Below are positions 7,359 through 15,910 of a stretch of 16,904 nucleotides of DNA, in pieces. Below the pieces are notes generated by a model. It ran no database searches. It was not told the DNA's origin and saw only the letters and a list, made by a program, of their open reading frames with translations. This stretch comes from Bacteroidales bacterium (lineage in GTDB: Bacteria; Bacteroidota; Bacteroidia; Bacteroidales; P3). A program made the translations under genes and the position numbers. The DNA lies in assembly GCA_021443125.1 (NCBI GenBank), contig JABUUQ010000002.1, forward strand, positions 1,066,177 through 1,083,080, in the 5' to 3' direction. Numbering within the stretch: the first letter of the stretch is position 1; each line of letters starts with the position of its first letter.

Positions 7359-7617
7359 ATATCTTATTGTGAATTTAGACCAAGTATCTGATGATACAAT
7401 TTTCCATATTTATCCAAATCCAGCAAAGGCATATGTAAATATTGTCGCAGAAAAATATCCAATTACTCTAATAATAAGTGATGTACAAGGTAATGTTATT
7501 AGATAAGATATATATTATCAAAATACAAATATTGATTTACAATATTTACCATCTGGGGTGTATTTTATCAATTGTATTGAGAGTAATAAGAAGTATAAAA
7601 TAATAAAATCAGAGTAA
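7323..7617 (+). pseudogene. Detached T9SS type A sorting-domain remnant of the preceding gene
   Basis: In the frame one base later than the upstream gene, from the T6 tract onward, the sequence reads FLIYMNGESCYKYLIVNLDQ, then a short linker, then IYPNPAKAYVNIVAEKYPIT at about 7408-7467, then LIISDVQGNVIR. An in-frame TAA at 7504-7506 interrupts it. After that stop the same frame continues with DIYYQNTNIDLQYLPSGVYF and ends with KKYKIIKSE and TAA at 7615-7617. Together this is a complete type A sorting domain, with the PNP motif, the central strands and the final LPSGVYF and lysine-rich end, broken by one nonsense codon that could have arisen from CAA by one change. The next gene starts two bases later, as expected for an intact operon before decay. 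Confidence 0.75.
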
Positions 7618-7619
7618 TT

Positions 7620-8186
7620 ATGAAAAAAATGAGAATAAAAGTACTATGTTTACTTCTAGTTGTAATATCACTAGTTTGTTTTGTTGCATGTGAACCAGAA
7701 GAAGATAAACCAATAAGAACAAATACTGGTATCACAGACATTAATATTAGTGATTTAACATTAGAAGAATTTAAAGATATTCTTATTGGAACTTGGGTAA
7801 CAACATTACAAGGTAACTACGGATATGATACGGTTGATTTTTTAGAAAGTGGGGTAATACATGAAATATATCCAACATATTTGCGTAACCATGATGGATG
7901 GAATTACATTATTACAAGAGATTCAATATTTACATCTATATCAGGAGATGTATGGAATCTCTCGGAAATATTTTCTTTTTATGATAGTTATATTTATGAC
8001 CATGCTATATATTATATGGAAGTAAATAATGGAAATCCAGATGGAGTGTATTATAGAGACCAATATGTTTATTGCTTAATCCTATATATGAAAGATGATG
8101 AGTTTAGTTTAATCATTCCAGACTGGCATCCAAATAGTTTGACGGACGTTGTTGGAGAACTTGTAGAATTTAAAAAGATGAAATAG
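7620..8186 (+). CDS. Small predicted lipoprotein, lipocalin-like, function unknown
   Basis: A 188-residue protein with a signal peptide and a lipobox-like end (CFVAC, lipid-modified Cys at C24), followed by an acidic EPEEDK start that in Bacteroidota often favours surface export. From residue 57 on, IGTWVTTLQG followed by YDTVDFLESGVIHEI resembles the GxW start and first strands of lipocalin-like beta-barrel domains; the rest is rich in aromatic residues and alternates as expected of beta strands. I do not recognise a specific family. It starts two bases after the decayed sorting domain and ends one base before the S8 protease gene, so the three are almost certainly one transcription unit. 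A role as partner or inhibitor of the protease is only a guess from adjacency. Confidence 0.7.
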   Translation: MKKMRIKVLCLLLVVISLVCFVACEPEEDKPIRTNTGITDINISDLTLEEFKDILIGTWVTTLQGNYGYDTVDFLESGVIHEIYPTYLRNHDGWNYIITRDSIFTSISGDVWNLSEIFSFYDSYIYDHAIYYMEVNNGNPDGVYYRDQYVYCLILYMKDDEFSLIIPDWHPNSLTDVVGELVEFKKMK

Positions 8187-8187
8187 A

Positions 8188-11100
8188 ATGAAAAAAATAT
8201 TAATATCATTAGTATTTTGCATTATATGGAATAGTGTTTTTTCTCAAGATAGTACATACTATTACTTCAATGGTATAAGGGAAACTTTATATAAAATTAC
8301 TAATTATCTTATTATAGATGGTTTAGAACAAAATATTAATCATTTAGATGCTTGTATAGAATTTAAGGATATCTTATCAGTTGATTCAAATAGAGTGTTG
8401 ATCAACCATAATGATGAAATATATAGTACTAAATTGTTTTTTAATCAACCGTTATCAATAAATGAGTATCAAGATGTTTTAGATACGATTAGGATAAGAT
8501 ATAATATTAAGACAAGGGAATGTTATCGTACAAAGAGTTATACAGAGTCTACTGCATCAAATTATTTTTATGTTAAATTAAGAGACTCTTCTGATGCCAA
8601 TTTACTTCAATCATATGCAGGTTACTACAGTTGTAATATAGTTGATAATGATCCATTTATGTCTTTATGGTATACGCTTGAAAATAATAATGATACGCTT
8701 AATAGTATAGAATTAGCCAATATCTTTTTTGAATCTAATTTTTTTGATAAATCTGAACCAGATTTACTATCTGCTAACTATTTATCATCATATAACCATT
8801 TATTAGATAGTTGTAATTCTGATCAATGGGGACTTTTTGGTGCAAATAATATCAACGTAAAAAATGCTTGGGATTTAACAACAGGAAATGGTATTATTGT
8901 ATCTGTCATAGATAATGGTATTGAATTAACACATCCTGATATGTATCACAATATTCTTACTTTAAGTTATGATGCAAAGCAAAGAACAAATCAAACATCT
9001 ATATATGGCAATACAGCAAGTCATACTTATAGTCATGGTACAAATTGTGCTGGTATTATTTCCGCAGAAAACAATGGTTATGGAGTAATAGGTATTGCAT
9101 ATGATAGTAAATTATTATCTGTATGTAGTCCAAGTGATTTTGTTAGTTTGCAAATAAGGGCTTTGGCTGATGGTATATGTTGGTCATATCTAAATGGAGC
9201 AGATGTAATAAATTGTTCATGGTATTCAAATAAAAGCGACTATATTAGAGATGCAATAAATAGTGCAACGACTCTAGGAAGGGATGGATTAGGATCTATT
9301 GTTGTAGTGGCAGCAGGTAATCAAGAAGGGAAAATTCATTTTCCTGCAATATGTGAAAATACAATTGCAGTAGGAGCTATTGATGAAAGGGCTACACGTG
9401 TATCTGTTTCTTGGCAAAGTTGTTATGGCGAAGAATTAGACATAGTTGCACCTGGCATAAATATACCAACGACAGATATAACAGGAACATTAGGTTTAAA
9501 TAATGGTATATTTACATCGGAATATTCAGATGTAGATTATACGAATAGATTTGATGGTACAAGTGCAGCATGTCCTCATGTATCAGGTGTTGCAGTGTTA
9601 ATTTTATCAGCCAATCCAAATCTTACTATGCCACAAGTTAGAGAAATTATATCACGATCAGCTCGGAAAATAGAAGAAGATACATACATGTATAGGGAAA
9701 ATGACGGAATCCACAACTATGGTTCATGGAACGAAGAGGTAGGTTATGGACTTGTAGATGCATATAAATCTGTTGTTAAGGCCAAATACTATGATTGCTA
9801 TAATTATGAACCTTTTATCTTTTCTAATGATATCAATGTAACAACGACAGTAAATGAAGATGCTTTTGGCTATGGAGATATCATTATAAAAACAGGGGTA
9901 ATTGTTACATTGCAGTCAACATTGTTCTTAGCTCCGAATACAAGGATAATAATCGAACCAGGAGCAGAACTAATAATAGATGGAGGTGTTATTACAAGTG
10001 CGTGTAGTGGATTTTGGGAAGGTATTTATGTTGTGGGAGATAAGAGTTTGCCACAAACAATGACAAACCAAGGTAGTATAATAATGAGTAATGGGGCAGT
10101 TATAGAGAATGCTAGATGTGCAATCCATACATGGGCAGAAAATGATTATAATACAACAGGTGGTATCATACAAGCAACAAATTCTACATTTAAGAATAAT
10201 ATAAGAGGTATAGAATTTTTGTCATATATGAACCATATTACATCATTACCAGACATAGAAATAGACAATGTCAGTTATCTAAGAAATTGTACATTTACAT
10301 GGGATGATGATATGTTTGCAGCAAACTCAGAAAACTATACACATGTTTCAATGTGGGATATGAAAGGAATAAAAATACAAGGATGTACTTTTAAGGATGA
10401 ACGAAGCATTAAGGATAAAATAACTACAGGTATAAATACAATTAGTTCAGTATTTAGTGTAAACGCAGCGATGGTCGGTACATCGATATATAATCTAATA
10501 GAACAAAACTCAAAATTTGAGAATATGATATATGGTATACGAGTAGGAAATACAAGTGATAACCTTCCGTTTACAATAACAAAGAGCGAGTTTAAGAATA
10601 ACTATACAGGAGTATATGCTACAAATGCAGATAGTTTAAGTATAACCAATACATACTTTAATGTAGGAGTTAACAATTTTGCAAATGCTACATATTCTAA
10701 TAGTGCCTTAGGATTAGTAGTAGAATCATCTAGAGGTTTTGAGATAAAAAATAATAATTTCCAAAGTTCAACAAATACACAAACAACAGGGACAGTAGGA
10801 CTTCAAGTAAAAGGCAGTGGACCACAAAGCAACCTTGTAAATAATAATGTTTTCAATAAACTACACTATGGGACTCAGACAATAAATAACAATATTGGTT
10901 TAAAATATATGTGTAATAACTTTACAAATTGTCAATATGGAATATCGGCATTGTTATCATCTTCAGCTTTGGGAATACAAGGTTGCTTAAGAAGTGCAGC
11001 AACAAATACTTTTAGTAATAATATGACAGATTTGTATGCAGATTTTGTAGCAACATATACCTACTATTATCCATCAACAAGTGGTGTACCAAGTCATAAT

Positions 11101-11673
11101 ACAAATGTTATTACACGTTCAGCTATACCATCTCCATCTTCTTGTGGAACAATAGGTGTTGTTCATTTAGAAGATATACCTATTACTCCCATTTTTCCAA
11201 ATCTTATGAGCTTAACGTCAGTGTTTAATGGAGTTGATGTAGATGAACTATACATATTATTGGTAGCAGAATATGGTAATCTGTATAATGTTCCAGAGAA
11301 TCTTTTAAGAGCTCTTGCAGACCATGAGACAAAAGAAGGATTAAAAGCAAAAGAAATATTATTCTTCAAAGGTTTAGAGTTGTCATATCATCCTATAGTA
11401 ATAGAAGTTGCAGATGAAATGGTAGAAGTAGAGAATAAGATGATAACAATAACAGAAAACATTGCCGATAGATATATAAGCATAACACCTAACCCAGCAA
11501 AAGATGAGATAACTATAGTTGCAGAAGGATTGGTAGAGATACTTAATGAAAAAGGCCAGATAGTCAAAGAATATACCATATCTGGCAAGCAAATAATAAA
11601 TATCTCTGATATAGAACTAGGTATATACTACATTAAGTCAAACAATAAAATAGAAAAACTAATAAAACAATAG
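8188..11673 (+). CDS. S8 subtilisin-like serine protease with beta-helix-like region and T9SS type A sorting domain
   Basis: A 1161-residue exported protease. A signal peptide covers 1-19 (ending VFS before QD). Residues 20-210 form a propeptide-like region typical of Bacteroidota S8 enzymes (SNYFYVKLRD, then PFMSLWYTLEN). The catalytic domain spans about 212-535: D242 in VSVIDNGIELTHP, H283 in SHGTNCAG, oxyanion N378 in VAAGNQ, and S459 in FDGTSAACPHVSG, so the triad is complete. Residues 545-1000 contain short, N/T/S-rich strand repeats (for example NSTFKNNIRGIEF, KSEFKNNYTGVYA, NNNFQSST) that suggest a right-handed parallel beta-helix, common in surface carbohydrate-binding or adhesive proteins. 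Residues 1097-1161 are the T9SS sorting domain (ISITPNPAKDEITIVAEG to the KLIKQ end), predicting secretion or attachment to the outer surface. It starts one base after the lipoprotein gene. Substrate is unknown. Base composition is lower in GC than the flanking genes. Confidence 0.9.
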   Translation: MKKILISLVFCIIWNSVFSQDSTYYYFNGIRETLYKITNYLIIDGLEQNINHLDACIEFKDILSVDSNRVLINHNDEIYSTKLFFNQPLSINEYQDVLDTIRIRYNIKTRECYRTKSYTESTASNYFYVKLRDSSDANLLQSYAGYYSCNIVDNDPFMSLWYTLENNNDTLNSIELANIFFESNFFDKSEPDLLSANYLSSYNHLLDSCNSDQWGLFGANNINVKNAWDLTTGNGIIVSVIDNGIELTHPDMYHNILTLSYDAKQRTNQTSIYGNTASHTYSHGTNCAGIISAENNGYGVIGIAYDSKLLSVCSPSDFVSLQIRALADGICWSYLNGADVINCSWYSNKSDYIRDAINSATTLGRDGLGSIVVVAAGNQEGKIHFPAICENTIAVGAIDERATRVSVSWQSCYGEELDIVAPGINIPTTDITGTLGLNNGIFTSEYSDVDYTNRFDGTSAACPHVSGVAVLILSANPNLTMPQVREIISRSARKIEEDTYMYRENDGIHNYGSWNEEVGYGLVDAYKSVVKAKYYDCYNYEPFIFSNDINVTTTVNEDAFGYGDIIIKTGVIVTLQSTLFLAPNTRIIIEPGAELIIDGGVITSACSGFWEGIYVVGDKSLPQTMTNQGSIIMSNGAVIENARCAIHTWAENDYNTTGGIIQATNSTFKNNIRGIEFLSYMNHITSLPDIEIDNVSYLRNCTFTWDDDMFAANSENYTHVSMWDMKGIKIQGCTFKDERSIKDKITTGINTISSVFSVNAAMVGTSIYNLIEQNSKFENMIYGIRVGNTSDNLPFTITKSEFKNNYTGVYATNADSLSITNTYFNVGVNNFANATYSNSALGLVVESSRGFEIKNNNFQSSTNTQTTGTVGLQVKGSGPQSNLVNNNVFNKLHYGTQTINNNIGLKYMCNNFTNCQYGISALLSSSALGIQGCLRSAATNTFSNNMTDLYADFVATYTYYYPSTSGVPSHNTNVITRSAIPSPSSCGTIGVVHLEDIPITPIFPNLMSLTSVFNGVDVDELYILLVAEYGNLYNVPENLLRALADHETKEGLKAKEILFFKGLELSYHPIVIEVADEMVEVENKMITITENIADRYISITPNPAKDEITIVAEGLVEILNEKGQIVKEYTISGKQIINISDIELGIYYIKSNNKIEKLIKQ

Positions 11674-11696
11674 GATATAATTATTTGAATAAAGCG

Positions 11697-11728
11697 AAAG
11701 ATTTTCCCAATAGGGAATCCTCTTTTTT
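11697..11728 (+). terminator. Probable intrinsic terminator after the S8 protease
   Basis: TTCCC (11704-11708) pairs with GGGAA (11713-11717) across an AATA loop; beyond a small internal loop AAAGA (11697-11701) pairs with TCTTT (11721-11725), and the T-run continues to 11728. It lies 24 bases after the protease stop codon. The stem is short and interrupted, so strength is uncertain. Confidence 0.5.
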
Positions 11729-11800
11729 GTTGCTAAGTAAATAGTTTTCTTCCTTCGGTTTTATTTCACCTATCTTCAAAACATTGTTTTTTCACTAAAA

Positions 11801-11831
11801 ATGCGTTTTAAGGCATTTTAAGGGCGTTTTT
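11801..11831. repeat. Three 10-base tandem units, possible degenerate relative of the CGGCG repeat
   Basis: ATGCGTTTTA, AGGCATTTTA and AGGGCGTTTT follow each other directly, a 10-base period of about one helical turn. The parts GCGTTTTAA and GGGCGTTTTTA resemble the right half of the AAAACGGCGTTTT repeats at the other intergenic regions. It lies 46 bases upstream of the gyrA -7 element. Whether it is functional or a decayed repeat cannot be told from one copy. Confidence 0.45.
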
Positions 11832-11854
11832 AGACACTTTTCACTTTCAAAATT

Positions 11855-11884
11855 TTTGTAAAAACGATTTTTTTTGTAATTTTG
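11855..11884 (+). promoter_or_regulatory. Putative gyrA promoter
   Basis: TTTG at 11855-11858, an 18-base spacer, and TAATTTTG at 11877-11884 match the Bacteroidota promoter pattern. The gyrA ATG lies 59 bases downstream after an A-rich leader. The surrounding T-runs raise the chance of random matches. Confidence 0.5.
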
Positions 11885-11943
11885 TATATTGATTTTTGAG
11901 TAAAAGAAAAGCATTTTAACTAAGATAAACTATTATACAGAAC

Positions 11944-14472
11944 ATGGAAGAATTCAAAGGCGAAAGAATACAAAATGTAGATATCGTGCCTCAAATGAAA
12001 CAAGCCTACATAGACTATGCTATGAGTGTTATTGTTTCCCGTGCTTTGCCAGACGCAAGAGACGGAATGAAACCTGTGCATCGCAGAATAATGTATGCAA
12101 TGGGCGATATGGGCATGACCTACAACGCAAAGCATAAGAAATCAGCCAGAATAGTAGGTGAGGTGTTAGGTAAGTATCACCCTCATGGAGACTCTTCTGT
12201 TTATTATGCTATGGTAAGAATGGCACAACGTTGGGCTTTGAGATACACTCTTATTGACGGACAAGGAAACTTTGGTAGTATAGATAATGACCCTCCTGCT
12301 GCTATGCGTTACACAGAAGCAAGGATGTCAAAAATCGCTTCAGAGTTATTGGCTGATATAGATAAGGAAACAGTAGATTTTACAAATAACTTTGATGATT
12401 CTTTGGTGGAACCAACAGTTCTTCCTACAAGAATACCTGCTTTGTTGGTTAATGGAAGCAATGGTATTGCAGTAGGTATGGCTACAAATATGGCTCCGCA
12501 CAATCTTTCCGAATCTATCGATGGATGTATTGCCTATATAGACAACAAAGACATTACTATTGACGAACTGATGCAGTATGTAAAAGCTCCAGACTTCCCA
12601 ACAGGTGGCATTATCTACGGATACGACGGAGTGAAAGATGCATACCACACAGGAAAAGGCCATATAGTTATGAGGGGGCATGCAACCATAGAGACTTCCA
12701 AGAATGGTGGTCATGAACAAATAGTTGTATCTTCTATCCCTTACGAAGTTTGCAAAAGCGACATGGTGAAGCATCAAGCAGAACTTGCAAATGAAAAGAA
12801 AATAGAAGGAATTGCAGACATAAAAGACGAATCCAACAAAGACGGTATAAGAATTGTCTATAAATTAAAGAAAGATGCAATAAGCAGGGTAGTGCTTAAC
12901 AAACTTTATCAATACTCTGAACTTCAATCTTCTTTCTCTATAAACAATATTGCCTTGGTTAATGGTCGCCCTCGACTATTGAATCTTAAGGATATTATAG
13001 CTATTTTTGTTGAACACAGAAGAGATGTAGTAGAAAGAAGAACACGCTATGAATTACGGAAAGCCGAAGAACGTTTGCATATTGTTGAGGGATTATTGAA
13101 AGCTCTTGATATTATAGATGAGCTTATCAATTTGATTCGTTCAAGCAAGACTGTTCAGAATGCCAAAACCGGAATGATTGCACGCTGGCATTTTACAGAG
13201 ATACAAGCCTCTGCCATCGTTGAAATGCGTCTTCGTCAGTTGACAGGCTTGGAAAGAGACAAACTTCAACAAGAGCATGATGATTTGGAAGCATTCATAG
13301 CAAGATGCAAAGAAATTCTTGGCGACATCAATATCCTTATGCAAGTTGTTAAGGATGAACTTATTCAAATAAAAGAAAAATACGGCGACGAAAGAAAAAC
13401 CGAGATAGAATTCAACTCTAAGGACTTTAGAATTGAAGATATGATAGCAAACGAACAAGTTGTTATCACAATTTCTCATCTTGGCTACATAAAAAGAACG
13501 CCTTTGTCTGAATACAAAACTCAAAATCGTGGTGGCACAGGCTCAAAGGGTAGTGCAACAAGAGATGAAGATTTCATAGAATATGTTTATGTTGCTTCAA
13601 TGCACGACTATATGCTTCTATTCACCAATAAAGGCCGTTTGCATTGGATGCGTGTTTATGAAATTCCAGAAGGCACAAAGACAAGCAAGGGTAGAGCTAT
13701 TCAAAACTTGTTGAGTATTGAAGAAGGAGAAGTGGTTAAAGCATTCATTAATACAGGAGACTTGAAGGATGAAGAGTATGTAAATTCAAAATATGTAATC
13801 CTTTGCACAAAGAAAGGCATCATAAAGAAAACTTCTTTGGAGGCTTATTCTCGTCCAAGAAGCAAAGGTGTCATTGCTTTGATAATCAGAGAAGGAGACG
13901 AACTTCTTGAAGCAAAACTTACGAATGGAGCAAACGATGTATTTATGGCAGTAAAATCTGGCCGTTGTATACATTTCAATGAAAAAGATGTAAGACCAAT
14001 GGGTAGGGGAGCTTCTGGTGTTAAGGCAATATCTTTGGATACAGACAACGATGAGGTTATCGGTATGATTTGCATTGAAGACATTACAACGAAAAATGTT
14101 ATGGTTGTTTCAGAAAACGGCTATGGAAAGAGAAGCGATGCAAATGAATATAGAGAAACCAAACGAGGTGGCAAGGGTGTTAAGACTATCAACATAACAG
14201 AAAAGACTGGCGACCTTATAGCAATTAAGGATGTAACAGATGACGATGATCTTATGATAATGAATCGTTCTGGTATAACTATTCGTTTGGCTGTCAATTC
14301 TTTAAGAGTTATGGGTAGGGCAACTCAAGGTGTGAAACTTATAGACCTTAAGAAGAAAGACACAATTGCAGCTGTTGCCAAAGTAGATCATGAGGAAGCA
14401 GATGAACAAGCCTTAACTGAAGATGGTATAGAAATTGAAGAAACAATCAAAACAGAAACAACAGAAGAATAA
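11944..14472 (+). CDS. gyrA: DNA gyrase subunit A
   Basis: The breakage-reunion subunit of gyrase, which with GyrB introduces negative supercoils. The catalytic tyrosine is Y123 in AAMRYTEARM; the motifs ARIVGEVLGKYHPHGDSSVY and DGQGNFGSIDNDPPA are those of the GyrA winged-helix domain. The quinolone region numbers one above E. coli: S84 corresponds to S83 (susceptible serine form), and Y88 stands where E. coli has D87. The C-terminal propeller (about 495-810) carries a GyrA-box-like QNRGGTG at 527-533, in place of the usual Q(R/K)RGG(R/K)G; a second RGGKG occurs later. The presence of the box and the GSATRDEDFIEYVYV segment favour GyrA over ParC. The 842-residue length is normal for this phylum, and the tail (about 815-842) is acidic. 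It is followed after 36 bases by the TPR gene with no terminator between, so the two are probably co-transcribed. Confidence 0.95.
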   Translation: MEEFKGERIQNVDIVPQMKQAYIDYAMSVIVSRALPDARDGMKPVHRRIMYAMGDMGMTYNAKHKKSARIVGEVLGKYHPHGDSSVYYAMVRMAQRWALRYTLIDGQGNFGSIDNDPPAAMRYTEARMSKIASELLADIDKETVDFTNNFDDSLVEPTVLPTRIPALLVNGSNGIAVGMATNMAPHNLSESIDGCIAYIDNKDITIDELMQYVKAPDFPTGGIIYGYDGVKDAYHTGKGHIVMRGHATIETSKNGGHEQIVVSSIPYEVCKSDMVKHQAELANEKKIEGIADIKDESNKDGIRIVYKLKKDAISRVVLNKLYQYSELQSSFSINNIALVNGRPRLLNLKDIIAIFVEHRRDVVERRTRYELRKAEERLHIVEGLLKALDIIDELINLIRSSKTVQNAKTGMIARWHFTEIQASAIVEMRLRQLTGLERDKLQQEHDDLEAFIARCKEILGDINILMQVVKDELIQIKEKYGDERKTEIEFNSKDFRIEDMIANEQVVITISHLGYIKRTPLSEYKTQNRGGTGSKGSATRDEDFIEYVYVASMHDYMLLFTNKGRLHWMRVYEIPEGTKTSKGRAIQNLLSIEEGEVVKAFINTGDLKDEEYVNSKYVILCTKKGIIKKTSLEAYSRPRSKGVIALIIREGDELLEAKLTNGANDVFMAVKSGRCIHFNEKDVRPMGRGASGVKAISLDTDNDEVIGMICIEDITTKNVMVVSENGYGKRSDANEYRETKRGGKGVKTINITEKTGDLIAIKDVTDDDDLMIMNRSGITIRLAVNSLRVMGRATQGVKLIDLKKKDTIAAVAKVDHEEADEQALTEDGIEIEETIKTETTEE

Positions 14473-14508
14473 ATAGGATAATTAACAGAATACTAATAAA
14501 TAAAACCG

Positions 14509-15774
14509 ATGAAAACAATGAAAAAAAGTTTGTTATTCGTAGTATTGTTGGGTGTTGCATCACTTGTATCAGCACAAACAATGAAAGTTCAGAGTGCTTA
14601 TTCTGATATGAAAAATGGTCGTCTATTAAATGCAAAACAAAATATAGATGATGCATGTAAAGACGAGAAAACATCAAGAGAATCAAAGACTTGGAATTAT
14701 GCAGGTTTGATTTACGCTCAAATAGTACAAGCATTGGACGAGAACAGCACAGCAGACAAAAAAACAAAGAAAGAATTAAAGAAACTTACTGAATCTCAAC
14801 AGCAAATATGCCAACAAGGTTTGGAAAACTTCAAAAAATGTCTTGCATTGGAGAAGGAAGCAAATAGCACTGAATTTGTTGGAAACTCTATTGAGGCGAT
14901 GAAAGTTTTGTGTGGCTACTCTTATAAGTTTGTAGGGGATATCTACAATAGTGGTAAATACGAAGAAGCAATTCCTTTGTTTGCACAATTGGCAGAAAAT
15001 GCAAATATAGCTAAATACAAGGAAATTGAACTTGAAGCAAAATTCTTCCAGGCAGATTGTTATAGAATGTTGCAAAACAAAGACAAACAAATGGAAATTT
15101 ATCGTGAGTTAGCAAAACTTAACACTCCAAGACCAGAAGTTTATCTTTCTATTTATCAAGAGAATAGAGCAAGCAACGACACTGCAAAGGCAATCAATGC
15201 TTTGAAAAAAGGCGTAAAAATGACAAAAGACAACAAAAATGCATCTATAGCAATGAAATCTGCACTTGCATCAGCATATATTTGGGCAAATCAAAAGCCT
15301 GAGGCAGACAAATTGGTAGCAGAAATGTTGGAAGGTGGTGAAAATGATGCAAATACACTAACTTCAGTTGCAGGTGTTTGCGTTGACATGGGCGATATGG
15401 CAAAAGCAGAAGAACTTTATACAAAGGCAATAAACATAGACGGCAAAAATCTTAATGCTTATAGAGGTTTAGGTCTTGTTTTCTTCAATACAGCCGTTGA
15501 TGAAAATGCTGCAGCAGAAAAACTTCCACCAGATCCAGAATTTGATGCTGAATACAACGCTCACAAGAAAGCTTGCTTTGATGCTTTTGAAAAATCTGTT
15601 CCATATTTCACCAAAGTTCTTGAACTTGACACTAAGAATTTCGATGCTCTAAAAGCTTTGAAAACAGTTTATTCTCAACTTATGAGCCGTTCAGATGCAA
15701 CACCTGAATCAAAAGCTGAATACAAAACTAAATATCAAGACGTAAGTGCAAGACTTCAAGAATTGATTAAATAG
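14509..15774 (+). CDS. Exported TPR-repeat protein downstream of gyrA
   Basis: A 421-residue protein with a signal peptide ending near VSA at residue 22 (no lipobox), so probably periplasmic. Two starts are possible: the ATG at 14509 or the one at 14518 (MKKSLLFVVLL), which gives a more typical signal peptide. The mature part is helical and lysine-rich with TPR-like units: SGKYEEAIPLFAQLAEN (148-164), KDKQMEIYRELAKLN (191-205), NDTAKAINALKKGVKM (223-238), GDMAKAEELYTKAINID (295-311) with the following NAYRGLGLVFFN, and SVPYFTKVLELDTKNFDALKAL (363-384). TPRs bind protein partners; none is identified here. From memory, a TPR gene also lies beside gyrA in Porphyromonas gingivalis (PG1385, reported to affect virulence); orthology is an inference from position. 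A strong terminator follows about 50 bases after the stop. Confidence 0.88.
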   Translation: MKTMKKSLLFVVLLGVASLVSAQTMKVQSAYSDMKNGRLLNAKQNIDDACKDEKTSRESKTWNYAGLIYAQIVQALDENSTADKKTKKELKKLTESQQQICQQGLENFKKCLALEKEANSTEFVGNSIEAMKVLCGYSYKFVGDIYNSGKYEEAIPLFAQLAENANIAKYKEIELEAKFFQADCYRMLQNKDKQMEIYRELAKLNTPRPEVYLSIYQENRASNDTAKAINALKKGVKMTKDNKNASIAMKSALASAYIWANQKPEADKLVAEMLEGGENDANTLTSVAGVCVDMGDMAKAEELYTKAINIDGKNLNAYRGLGLVFFNTAVDENAAAEKLPPDPEFDAEYNAHKKACFDAFEKSVPYFTKVLELDTKNFDALKALKTVYSQLMSRSDATPESKAEYKTKYQDVSARLQELIK

Positions 15775-15825
15775 TTTTCCAAAAATATGTAATCACATTC
15801 TTTTGAAAAATAATAATAAACACAA

Positions 15826-15864
15826 GAGAAAGAGGGATTTTAAGAAATCTCTCTTTTTCGTTTT
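15826..15864 (+). terminator. Strong intrinsic terminator of the gyrA-TPR unit
   Basis: The segment at 15826-15840 pairs with 15845-15859 to form a stem of about 15 bp with only G-T wobbles as imperfections and a four-base TAAG loop, followed by T-rich DNA (T5 within the stem end, then TTTT at 15861-15864). It lies about 50 bases after the TPR stop codon and before the next promoter. Confidence 0.8.
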
Positions 15865-15910
15865 ATCTTCATTTTAGTTTACATAATATTTATTATATTT
15901 AATTTGTTTT

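Noticed and set aside
7504..7506. Stop-codon reassignment as the reason for the in-frame TAA
   Set aside because: All other genes here, including gyrA and kamA, are full length and use TAA or TAG only as normal stops.
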